From Rhizobiaceae bacterium (lineage in GTDB: Bacteria > Pseudomonadota > Alphaproteobacteria > Rhizobiales > Rhizobiaceae), in NCBI GenBank assembly GCA_017643495.1, contig JAEPNK010000001.1, positions 1,469,623 through 1,533,622 of the forward strand: a DNA stretch of 64,000 bases. Reading direction: 5' to 3'. Within the stretch, counting starts at the first letter, position 1. Every line of letters begins with the position of its first letter. The notes under the pieces were generated by a model. It ran no database searches and had not been told where the DNA came from. It saw nothing but the letters and a program-made list of their open reading frames with translations. Both the position numbers and the translations under genes were made by a program. This document shows positions 44,393 through 51,687 of this stretch, one piece after another.

Positions 44393-46069
44393 CTAGCAAT
44401 CCTCGAACGACTTCATGCTTTTCAGCCGTTCGGTAAGTTTCATGTTTTCAGAATAATCGACAGGACAATCGATGAGTGAAACCCCACCGTCACCGAGGGC
44501 AGTTTCAAGAATCGATTCCAGGTCTTCTGTTTTCTCGACCTTGTAGCCCTTGGCACCAAAAGCTTCGGCGAACTTGACGAAGTCCGGATTGCCGACGTCA
44601 ATATTGCTTTTGCGTCCGTAATGACGAAGCTGGTGCCATTCGATCAAGCCAAGCTTGTTGTCGTTGAACATCAGGATGGTGATATTGAGCCCCAGCCGTA
44701 CCGCAGTCTCAATTTCCTGGTTGTTCATCATGAAGCCACCGTCTCCGCAAACGGCCAGGACATTTCTGTCCGGGTAAACCAGTTTTGCGGCAATGGCGCC
44801 AGGCAATGATATGCCCATAGAGGCAAATCCGTTGGAGATGATGCATGTATTGGGGCGTTCAGCCTGATACATCCGTGCCATCCACATTTTGTGCGCGCCC
44901 ACATCCGATATCACGATATCTTCTGCTGCGAGCACTTTCCGTATCCCGCAGATAATGCGTTGCGGTTTCACAGGATAGGCTGTGTCGTCAGCATGCGCCT
45001 TGAGTTCCTTTACAATGCTGGAGCGAAGTTTCTTCATTGCCGGAATGGGTTCGCGTTCGCACTGGGCACCAATCCGTGCCATGGAATCCTTCAGATCCCC
45101 GATTACGCCCGCTTCCACAATGTAGTTCGTGTCGACCTCGGCAGGGGACCCGTCCACGTGGATGATTTTCTTGTCGTGATTGGGGTTCCAGTGGCCGGGG
45201 TCATACTCCACAAGGTCATACCCGACACAAATCACCAGATCTGCCGCATCAATGCCGAAAGCCACAAGGTCATGTGCCTTAAGGCCGACCGTGCCGAGAC
45301 TTAGCGGATGCGATGAAGGAATGACGCCCTTGGCCATGAACGTGGTTGCAACAGGTGAATTGATTGCTTCGGCAAACTCGACCAATTCTTTCGAGGCGCC
45401 GTGTCTGATAATGCCATTGCCCGCGATGATGATCGGGTTTTGGGCATTGGAGATCATTTCTGCAACCTGCCGGCATTTGCCCTTGGCTGCCTGTGGCGGC
45501 ATCGGAGACTGGACTTTCAGTGGCTCCAGGTTTTCAACTTCCATCTCGGCGATATTTTCCGGGAAATCAATAAAGGTCGCCCCCGGCTTTTCCGATTGGG
45601 AAAACTTGAACGCCTTGCGCACGATTTCGGGAACGATTTCCGGTTCGCGAATTTGGGTGCTGTATTTGGTGATGGGTTCAAAGAGATTGACCAGATCGAG
45701 GACCTGATGGCTTTCCTTGTGCATTCGCGTGGTCGCGCCCTGACCTGCAATGGCTACCATCGGTGCGCGATCCATATTGCCATCGGCAACCCCCGTAACA
45801 AGGTTTGTCGCACCAGGACCCAGCGTGGACATGCAAACCCCGGCTCGTCCGGTCAGCCTGCCGTATACATCCGCCATGAAGGCAGCACCCTGCTCATGGC
45901 GTGTGACTATGAAGCGGATATTGCTGTCAAGGAGGGCGTCCATCACCCCGATATTCTCTTCCCCCGGTATGCCGAATATGTACTCAACCCCTTCATGCTC
46001 CAAACATTTTACCAAGAGTTGCGCTGCGCGCATTTTCCCTTGCACGGGCTGCGTATCTTTGTTCGGCAA
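44393..46069 (-). CDS. Thiamine-diphosphate-dependent enzyme, acetolactate-synthase-like
   Basis: 558 residues with three ThDP-enzyme domains: pyrimidine-binding (Glu in TRHEQGAAFMADVYGR, near 58), a central FAD-like domain (about 195-330), and a diphosphate domain with GDGGFMMNNQEIETA (near 438). TTG at 46069 has AGGAGG five bases upstream and is the best start. It resembles the catalytic subunit of acetolactate synthase, but no regulatory subunit gene (ilvH) follows. First gene of the Fe-ADH/phaEC/CoA-transferase operon. It may instead carboligate or decarboxylate another 2-oxo acid. Confidence 0.82.
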   Translation of the reverse strand: MPNKDTQPVQGKMRAAQLLVKCLEHEGVEYIFGIPGEENIGVMDALLDSNIRFIVTRHEQGAAFMADVYGRLTGRAGVCMSTLGPGATNLVTGVADGNMDRAPMVAIAGQGATTRMHKESHQVLDLVNLFEPITKYSTQIREPEIVPEIVRKAFKFSQSEKPGATFIDFPENIAEMEVENLEPLKVQSPMPPQAAKGKCRQVAEMISNAQNPIIIAGNGIIRHGASKELVEFAEAINSPVATTFMAKGVIPSSHPLSLGTVGLKAHDLVAFGIDAADLVICVGYDLVEYDPGHWNPNHDKKIIHVDGSPAEVDTNYIVEAGVIGDLKDSMARIGAQCEREPIPAMKKLRSSIVKELKAHADDTAYPVKPQRIICGIRKVLAAEDIVISDVGAHKMWMARMYQAERPNTCIISNGFASMGISLPGAIAAKLVYPDRNVLAVCGDGGFMMNNQEIETAVRLGLNITILMFNDNKLGLIEWHQLRHYGRKSNIDVGNPDFVKFAEAFGAKGYKVEKTEDLESILETALGDGGVSLIDCPVDYSENMKLTERLKSMKSFEDC

Positions 46070-46245
46070 ATCAACCTCCTAATAATGGATCAGACTGGTG
46101 AAATGGCCAGCCCGATCAAAAGTTCCTCCATACATATTTGTTAAGCTTAAAGATCATATGTCAACCAGAGCGAAGTCATCAAAACGGCTAACTCGCCATT
46201 TTAATTGATATTTCACGTATCTGGAGCGGGGTGCGTGCAAAAATT

Positions 46246-46280
46246 TTGTGCGGCGCACAAAAAAATGTTGCAATGCACAA
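46246..46280. promoter_or_regulatory. Candidate PhaR operator pair upstream of the phasin gene
   Basis: Two 15-bp inverted repeats: TTGTGC-GGC-GCACAA (46246-46260, perfect) and TGTTGC-AAT-GCACAA (46266-46280). The second covers a possible -35 element (TTGCAA, 46269) with TATATA at 46290. Same architecture as the site in front of phaR. They lie in the shared divergent region, so they could also affect the PHA operon on the minus strand. Confidence 0.62.
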
Positions 46281-46363
46281 AAACCATGCTATATATGGAG
46301 CATGAAAGCCGGGATTGGTTACTGATACGTACCCGGGGAATTCCAGAGAAAGGAATTATTACG

Positions 46364-46747
46364 ATGACTACTAAGAAAATTGACGGCACTGAAGCCATGG
46401 AAAAATCTCAGGAATACGTTTCAAAAGGTATCACGAATTCTGAGAAGGTTGTTGAAAGCATGATCGAATACAATGCGGCCTGCTTCAAGGGCGGCGAAGC
46501 GATCGCAACCAAAATGTACGAAAACTTCATTTCAAATGTCGCTGCCTCTTTCGATGGCGTGAAGGCTTTGAACAAGACCAGTGACGTTGCTGAGTTCTAC
46601 AAGGTTGCCTCTGCAAATGTTTCTGCTGCTGCCGAGCGTTTCAATGACCAAACCAAAGGCATTACCGAGCTTTCCAGCAAGGTCATGAAAGAAACCGGTG
46701 AAGCCGGACGGCTTGCCTATTCGAAAAGCTTTCCGCTGAGCATGTAA
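46364..46747 (+). CDS. Phasin (PHA granule-associated protein)
   Basis: 127 residues, helical and amphipathic, without signal peptide. The segment SMIEYNAACFKGGEAIATKM and the following VAEFYKVASANVSAAAERFN repeat are typical of the PhaP/phasin_2 family, which coats polymer granules. ATG 46364 follows AAAGGA. Divergent from the PHA synthase operon and followed by a strong terminator and phaR. It is expected to be repressed by PhaR when no polymer is present. Confidence 0.88.
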   Translation: MTTKKIDGTEAMEKSQEYVSKGITNSEKVVESMIEYNAACFKGGEAIATKMYENFISNVAASFDGVKALNKTSDVAEFYKVASANVSAAAERFNDQTKGITELSSKVMKETGEAGRLAYSKSFPLSM

Positions 46748-46823
46748 TCCTGCTCAAGCGAAGGTTGCCGCAGGGTCATTTTTCATACTCCTCCCAAAAA
46801 TGGCTTTGTAGCAACAAGTGTAG

Positions 46824-46858
46824 CCGCCAACCCCTTGTACCGGGGTTGGCGGTTTTTT
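46824..46858 (+). terminator. Rho-independent terminator of the phasin gene
   Basis: Eleven-pair perfect stem CCGCCAACCCC / GGGGTTGGCGG (46824-46834 with 46842-46852), 7-nt loop and six T. Confidence 0.95.
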
Positions 46859-46918
46859 GTTGCGCACAATTGCAGCCAAGGCTTTTCAAGCAGTGTCATT
46901 CGCGCTAGGTTTTTCATT

Positions 46919-46933
46919 TGTTGCAATGCAACA
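46919..46933. promoter_or_regulatory. Candidate PhaR autoregulatory operator
   Basis: Perfect inverted repeat TGTTGC-AAT-GCAACA, ending 17 bp before the proposed phaR start. It shares TGTTGCAATGCA with one phasin-promoter site. A related TGTTGC/GCACAA pair without spacer overlaps the terminator end at about 46859-46870. Confidence 0.62.
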
Positions 46934-46950
46934 TGGTTGTGAGGTGCGCG

Positions 46951-47568
46951 TTGACAAAGAACCAGGAAACACAAAAGGGAGATGGGTCGTCGTCGCCGCT
47001 TCTGATCAAGAAATATCCGAACCGCAGACTCTATAATACATCTACCAGTTCATACATCGTGCTTGATGACATTGTGAAACTGGTAAAGGACGGAGAAGAG
47101 TTTGTCATTCAGGATGCCAAGACCGGGGATGACATTACCCGTAGCATTCTCAACCAGATCATTTTCGAACGGGAGACCAAGCCGTCCAATTACCACTTTC
47201 CGCTGGAAGTGCAGAAACAGCTGATTGGCATGTATGACGACACTTATGGGCGTCTCATTCCTGATTATCTCAAGGAGTCGATGAAACTGTTCAGCAATGA
47301 GCGCGAAAAAATGTCTGAAGCGGTCGAAGACAACATTGGCCGCAATACCAGGGCGATGATGGAATTCTCGCAAAGCATGGCTCGCCAAAACGCCGAAATG
47401 TTCAGAAGATCCTGGGAAATGTTTACTTCGGCCATGCCCGGCAATCCTGATACAGGACCGGAAGCAGATGCTGAGGTGAAAAAGAACATGTCACGTGAGG
47501 AGGAGCTTGATGAAATCCAGGAGAAGATTGAGAGCCTGCAGGCTCGTCTCAAATCCTTGAAAGAGTAA
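46951..47568 (+). CDS. phaR: PHA synthesis repressor PhaR
   Basis: 205 residues. The N-terminal PHB_acc_N domain begins KKYPNRRLYNTSTSSYIVLDD-like (Tyr-Pro-Asn-Arg-Arg-Leu-Tyr-Asn-Thr motif near 22-30) and covers to about residue 85. The PHB_acc domain (TYGRLIPDYLKESMKLFS) and a C-terminal coiled coil (about 178-203) follow. TTG 46951 is chosen because TGAGG lies six bases upstream and longer starts would translate the operator palindrome at 46919-46933. PhaR binds DNA or nascent polymer and so links phasin synthesis to granule formation. Confidence 0.92.
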   Translation: MTKNQETQKGDGSSSPLLIKKYPNRRLYNTSTSSYIVLDDIVKLVKDGEEFVIQDAKTGDDITRSILNQIIFERETKPSNYHFPLEVQKQLIGMYDDTYGRLIPDYLKESMKLFSNEREKMSEAVEDNIGRNTRAMMEFSQSMARQNAEMFRRSWEMFTSAMPGNPDTGPEADAEVKKNMSREEELDEIQEKIESLQARLKSLKE

Positions 47569-47598
47569 CAACACGCCGGGAAGTCACCAGTACGGAAA

Positions 47599-48495
47599 AT
47601 GGAAATGCCTTACAGACTGAAAAAACCAGTCAAAGCCTACTCAAAACATTATCACCTTGGCCTGGGGTTTCACGGATTCCACCGCATCAATTATCTCGAA
47701 TGGGGTGATGTCGAGAAGTTCAGTACCCAGGAAACGCTGGTTTGCGTTCACGGGTTGACCCGAAATGCGCGGGACTTCGATTTCTTTGCCAGCAAACTGT
47801 GCAACCAATATCGGGTTGTCTGTCCAGATGTCGTCGGTCGCGGTGACAGTGATCATTTGCTGGATGACGAGAGTTACAATTACTTCCAGTATAACGCAGA
47901 CATGAATGCGTTGCTTTCCCGGCTGGGGGTAACCGAAGTGAACTGGATAGGTACGTCCATGGGAGGGATCATAGGCATGGTCCTAGCTTCTGTGCCGCAA
48001 TCTCCCATACGCCGTCTGGTGATCAATGATATCGGACCCGAGGTCTCACGGGATGCCCTGATGTCGATTGCCGCCTATATAGGAAAATCCGAGGAATTTG
48101 CATCGCAAAAGGATGTCGAGGATTATCTGCGTAAAATCTATCCCGAGTTCGGTCCGATGACGGATGAGGACTGGGCGCACATGGCAAAATACTCCAGCAA
48201 GCGCACAGAGCACGGCACATGGAAGATGAAAGTGGACAGCCGTGTAGGCGATGCCTTCCGGGATTCCATATCGTATTTTAACGTGGACATGTGGGACACA
48301 TGGGAGCGGATTTCCTGCCCTGTATTGGTGCTGCGTGGCAAGGAATCCACCTTTCTGTCCGAAGAAGTGGCATCAAGAATGATGACTTGCGGCCCTGAAA
48401 CAACCATCGTCGAATTTGACGGATGCGGTCATACACCGACCTTGCGCAATGATGAACAGGTCAGTGTGATTGAGGACTGGTTGGCCCATAGCTGA
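47599..48495 (+). CDS. Alpha/beta hydrolase
   Basis: 298 residues. Oxyanion HG in VHGLTRNARDFDFFA (near 50) and nucleophile elbow GTSMGG (Ser near 118); catalytic His in DGCGHTPTL (near 279). At the position where close relatives usually carry the acid (RGxxSD), this protein has RGKESTF, so the third triad residue must come from another position or be a nearby Glu. It follows phaR by 30 bp and may be co-transcribed. A polymer or ester hydrolase role is possible but not shown. Confidence 0.82.
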   Translation: MEMPYRLKKPVKAYSKHYHLGLGFHGFHRINYLEWGDVEKFSTQETLVCVHGLTRNARDFDFFASKLCNQYRVVCPDVVGRGDSDHLLDDESYNYFQYNADMNALLSRLGVTEVNWIGTSMGGIIGMVLASVPQSPIRRLVINDIGPEVSRDALMSIAAYIGKSEEFASQKDVEDYLRKIYPEFGPMTDEDWAHMAKYSSKRTEHGTWKMKVDSRVGDAFRDSISYFNVDMWDTWERISCPVLVLRGKESTFLSEEVASRMMTCGPETTIVEFDGCGHTPTLRNDEQVSVIEDWLAHS

Positions 48496-48550
48496 CAAGC
48501 GGGCTTTCTCTCGCCAACTAGAATCAATCAATACGGTGCGCCGTCACCAA

Positions 48551-49762
48551 TCAGTGGATCCGAACCGGAAGTTTGTGGAAGCCGCGGAAGCGTGCCAGAG
48601 GCAGGCGCTCGGCCTTGCCGTCAATTTGGATGTTGGGAAATCTGGTGACCAGCTTCTGCAATGCAATGCGCCCTTCGATCCGTGCAAGGGTCGCTCCAAG
48701 ACACACATGAATGCCCGTAATGAATGCAAGATGCTTGTTAGGCGTACGCGTAAAGTCCACCGCATGGGGCGTGTGGAATTGGTCGGGATCCCGGTTTGCG
48801 GCCGCAATGGAAGTGTGAACATAGGTTCCGGCAGTGATGGTTCCGCAAGATAGTTTCACGTCTTCGGTCGCAAGCCTGTTGCCAATCTGGAGCGGGCTTT
48901 CAACGCGCAGGATTTCTTCCACGGCGGTATCAACTATTTCCGGATTTTGAGCAAGAAGCCTGTATTGGTCAGGACAATCCAGCAGGATTCCCAATGCATT
49001 CGACATCAGGCTGGTTGTGGTTTCATGTCCCGCATTCAGAAGGAATATGCAGTTCTGGATAAGTTCTCTCGGGTTGAGGCTGCGTCCGTCGACTTCGCCG
49101 AAAATCAGTGCGTCCAGCACTTCTCCGGGGCCGGCTGCCTCCGGGTTTTTCCGCCTGTGCTCAACCAGTTCATCTAGCAGCACACCAAATTCTTCCACCG
49201 CCCGGTTGCCGGCATCCAGTCTTTCCTGTGGCACAACCGGATCAAGTGCCCCAAGAATGGATAGTGAATATCCGCGCAGAAGGTGCCGGTGCTGCTCAGG
49301 TATGCCGAGCATCAGGGAAATGATTTCGGTCGGCAGCCTCATCGCGAAATCGGATACAAATTCAACCGGACCATTGTGATCAATATCATCGAGAATCCGG
49401 TCGACAATTGATTCCACTAGCGGTGTCATTTCTGCAAGTTTGCGGGGTGTGAAAGCGCCGGCCAACAGTTTCCGCACGATTGTGTGATAAGGTGGGTCAT
49501 TGAAAACCAGACTGGTGGTATGGTGTTCACGAAGAGGAGAATCACCGAACTTCTCCTGCATGGTTTCCGTCTTGTCGGAAATCATGCTCCGGTCCTGGTA
49601 GACCGAGCGTATATCGGCATACCGGGTCAGGAAAACCGAACCGTCCGGGTTGTAGTGTAGCGGTTGCTGATTTTGCAGGTTTTCAAGAACCGGATAGGGG
49701 TTGTCGATAAAGTTTCCGTCAATCGAATTGATGTCGAACGACTTTATATCGTGAAAATTCAT
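48551..49762 (-). CDS. Cytochrome P450, soluble bacterial class
   Basis: 403 residues. I-helix oxygen-binding NAGHETTTSLM (near 241-251), K-helix ExxR in EILRVESP (near 284), haem Cys in FITGIHVCLGATLARIEGR (near 348). No membrane anchor. ATG 49762 is preferred among three close in-frame ATGs because AGGGA is six bases upstream. No ferredoxin or reductase gene lies next to it, so redox partners are elsewhere. It is divergent from the TRAP operon. A link to aromatic substrates is only contextual. Confidence 0.88.
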   Translation of the reverse strand: MNFHDIKSFDINSIDGNFIDNPYPVLENLQNQQPLHYNPDGSVFLTRYADIRSVYQDRSMISDKTETMQEKFGDSPLREHHTTSLVFNDPPYHTIVRKLLAGAFTPRKLAEMTPLVESIVDRILDDIDHNGPVEFVSDFAMRLPTEIISLMLGIPEQHRHLLRGYSLSILGALDPVVPQERLDAGNRAVEEFGVLLDELVEHRRKNPEAAGPGEVLDALIFGEVDGRSLNPRELIQNCIFLLNAGHETTTSLMSNALGILLDCPDQYRLLAQNPEIVDTAVEEILRVESPLQIGNRLATEDVKLSCGTITAGTYVHTSIAAANRDPDQFHTPHAVDFTRTPNKHLAFITGIHVCLGATLARIEGRIALQKLVTRFPNIQIDGKAERLPLARFRGFHKLPVRIH

Positions 49763-49868
49763 TTGCATTCCCTGCATGTCGCTTGGCGGTCACAATAGCC
49801 TATGCTAACGTTTTCGCGAAGTCGCAATATCATTGGAACAAACCCTTGATGCAGTCGCAACTGCCATG

Positions 49869-49906
49869 TTGCATTATAAAACAACACATGCAATATATTG
49901 CATTAT
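49869..49906. promoter_or_regulatory. Candidate BoxR operator upstream of the TRAP/benzoate-CoA ligase operon
   Basis: Perfect 16-bp palindrome ATGCAATATATTGCAT (49888-49903), with TTGCATTAT occurring twice (49869-49877 and 49898-49906). It lies 60-95 bp before the dctP start and overlaps a likely sigma-70 promoter region. Same 16-bp pattern as at boxC. Confidence 0.68.
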
Positions 49907-49964
49907 CGGGGGTGTTGCTGCTGGGAGGCGGCTTCCGAAAATCATAAAAACAGGAGGAGTTTTC

Positions 49965-51002
49965 GTGAACAAGTTTGTTAAGTCCCTGGTGGGCGCAAGC
50001 GCTGCCGCACTGATGTTCTCTGCGATGAGCGCAGCAACATTTGCTCAGGAAGTAACGCTGAAGTTGCACCAGTTCTTGCCGCCGCAGGCAAACGTTCCAA
50101 AGCTGGTGTTGGATGTATGGGCCGATAATGTTGAAAAGGCTTCCGACGGACGCATCAAGGTTGACCGTTATCCGTCGATGCAACTCGGTGGCAAGCCGCC
50201 TGAATTGATGGACCAGGCCATTGACGGTGTTGCAGATGTTGTCTGGACCGTGGTTGGCTACACACCTGGCCGTTTCCCGCGTACCGAGGTGTTTGAACTG
50301 CCGTTCATGATGACTGATGCCGGTGCGGTTTCGCGCGCATATTGGCAGATGTTTGAAAAGCACATGAAAGACGCCGACTTCAAGGATGTGCACATCCTTG
50401 GCACTTGGGTGCACGGTCCTGGTATCATTCATTCAAAAGAGCCTATCCGCGAAGTTGCCGATCTCAATGGCGTAAAGGTGCGTGGTGCTTCACGCATGGT
50501 TACGAACCTGTTCGAAAAATTTGGTGCGACCTCGGTTGGCATGCCGGTTCCTGCTGTTCCTGAGGCTCTTTCAAAGGGTGTGATTGATGCAACCACTATT
50601 CCGTGGGAAGTAACTGCCGCACTCAAGGTGCCGGAACTGGTCAAGAACCACACCGAATTTTCAAACAAGGCGCTTTACACTGTTACGTTCGTTCTTGCGA
50701 TGAACAAGGCAAAATACGAAAGCCTTCCTGACGATCTCAAAAAAGTAATTGATGAAAATTCGGGCGAAGAGTTTTCCGTGTTTGCTGGCGAAACCCAGGC
50801 CGGTTCAGACGGGCCGTCTCGCGAGATGGCAGTCAACGCTGGCAACAACATCATCACACTGTCTGATGAGGAAGTTGAGAAATGGCGCGAAGCTTCCCAG
50901 CCTGTATACGATGAGTGGATTGCCGACATGAAGTCGAAAGACATCGATGGCGAGGCGCTGATCAAGGAAGCACAAGAGTTGATCGCAAAATACAGCAAGT
51001 AA
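49965..51002 (+). CDS. dctP: TRAP transporter periplasmic binding protein DctP
   Basis: 345 residues with signal peptide (hydrophobic 8-25, cleavage after TFAQ region). The DctP fold is indicated by EVTLKLHQFLPPQANVPK at the mature N-terminus, GADVVWTVVGYTPGRFPRT-type segment (VADVVWTVVG), and VKVRGASRMVTNLFEKFGA (substrate Arg near 172). GTG 49965 is preceded by AGGAGGAG. It delivers a carboxylate to DctQM. With benzoate-CoA ligase in the same unit, the likely cargo is benzoate or a related aromatic acid; that is inference. Confidence 0.9.
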   Translation: MNKFVKSLVGASAAALMFSAMSAATFAQEVTLKLHQFLPPQANVPKLVLDVWADNVEKASDGRIKVDRYPSMQLGGKPPELMDQAIDGVADVVWTVVGYTPGRFPRTEVFELPFMMTDAGAVSRAYWQMFEKHMKDADFKDVHILGTWVHGPGIIHSKEPIREVADLNGVKVRGASRMVTNLFEKFGATSVGMPVPAVPEALSKGVIDATTIPWEVTAALKVPELVKNHTEFSNKALYTVTFVLAMNKAKYESLPDDLKKVIDENSGEEFSVFAGETQAGSDGPSREMAVNAGNNIITLSDEEVEKWREASQPVYDEWIADMKSKDIDGEALIKEAQELIAKYSK

Positions 51003-51024
51003 AGCTGTAGTGCTGCAGATGATA

Positions 51025-51056
51025 CACCCGGGCATGATTGTCCGGGTGTCTTTTTA
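51025..51056 (+). terminator. Terminator between dctP and dctQ
   Basis: Stem ACACCCGG / CCGGGTGT (51025-51032 with 51043-51050), ten-base loop and five T. Being inside the operon it probably lets binding protein be made in excess over the membrane subunits. Confidence 0.82.
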
Positions 51057-51111
51057 GAAGGGTGGCAAACGCTGCAATTGTCATTCCTGATGATCTTTGG
51101 GGGGCAGGTTG

Positions 51112-51687
51112 ATGGACAGGCTGGTTCGGAAACTGGCAAATTTCATGGCCTATCTGGGAGGAGGGGTTCTTCTTGCCTTGATAGGGATTACTTGCGTATC
51201 GGTAATCGGTCGAACACTGAATACGCTTGGCCACTCAGACTTTGTTTCGGCATTCACGCCATTCCTTGCCCCTTTGCTAACCGGTTTTGGCCCAATCCTG
51301 GGTGATTTCGAATTGGTGGAAGCCGGGGTTGCTTTCTCCATCATGGCGTTTCTTCCATTGTGTCAACTGAACCGCGGGCATGCCACAGTAGAACTGGTAA
51401 CCGGATTGTTCCCGCAAGGCATCAACCGGCTGTTGGCACTGCTCTGGGAAACCGTTTTTGCTTTTGTACTGATAGTAATTGCCTGGCGTCTCTATGTTGG
51501 GACGACAGACAAGATGCGCTATGGCGAAACCACTTTCATGTTGCAGTTTCCCGTTTGGTGGGGATACGCGGCTTGTGCCTTTGCTGCGGTGATTGCATGC
51601 ATGGTGGCGGTTTATTCAGTGTATTTGCATATCCGCGATGTTGCCGCCCGCGATGAATACACTGTTTCCGGAGATGTGCAGCAATGA
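51112..51687 (+). CDS. dctQ: TRAP transporter small membrane subunit DctQ
   Basis: 191 residues with four predicted spans and the DctQ pattern around EAGVAFSIMAFLPLCQLNRGHA (Glu near 68). ATG 51112 is preferred since GGGGGGCAGG stands just upstream. It overlaps dctM at its end (ATGA). It forms the membrane complex with DctM. Confidence 0.9.
   Translation: MDRLVRKLANFMAYLGGGVLLALIGITCVSVIGRTLNTLGHSDFVSAFTPFLAPLLTGFGPILGDFELVEAGVAFSIMAFLPLCQLNRGHATVELVTGLFPQGINRLLALLWETVFAFVLIVIAWRLYVGTTDKMRYGETTFMLQFPVWWGYAACAFAAVIACMVAVYSVYLHIRDVAARDEYTVSGDVQQ

Noticed and set aside
44393-46069. Ordinary biosynthetic acetolactate synthase of the isoleucine-valine pathway
   Set aside because: No ilvH or ilvC follows, and the gene heads a PHA operon, so I left the function open instead of naming it ilvB.
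46205-46363. Longer phasin with a 53-residue N-terminal extension
   Set aside because: The extension covers the operator and promoter region, is Cys-rich and unlike phasins; ATG 46364 has AAAGGA and the normal start MTTKK.
46918-46950. Longer PhaR starting at 46918 or 46933
   Set aside because: This would translate the TGTTGC-AAT-GCAACA palindrome and lacks a ribosome site; TTG 46951 has TGAGG six bases before it.
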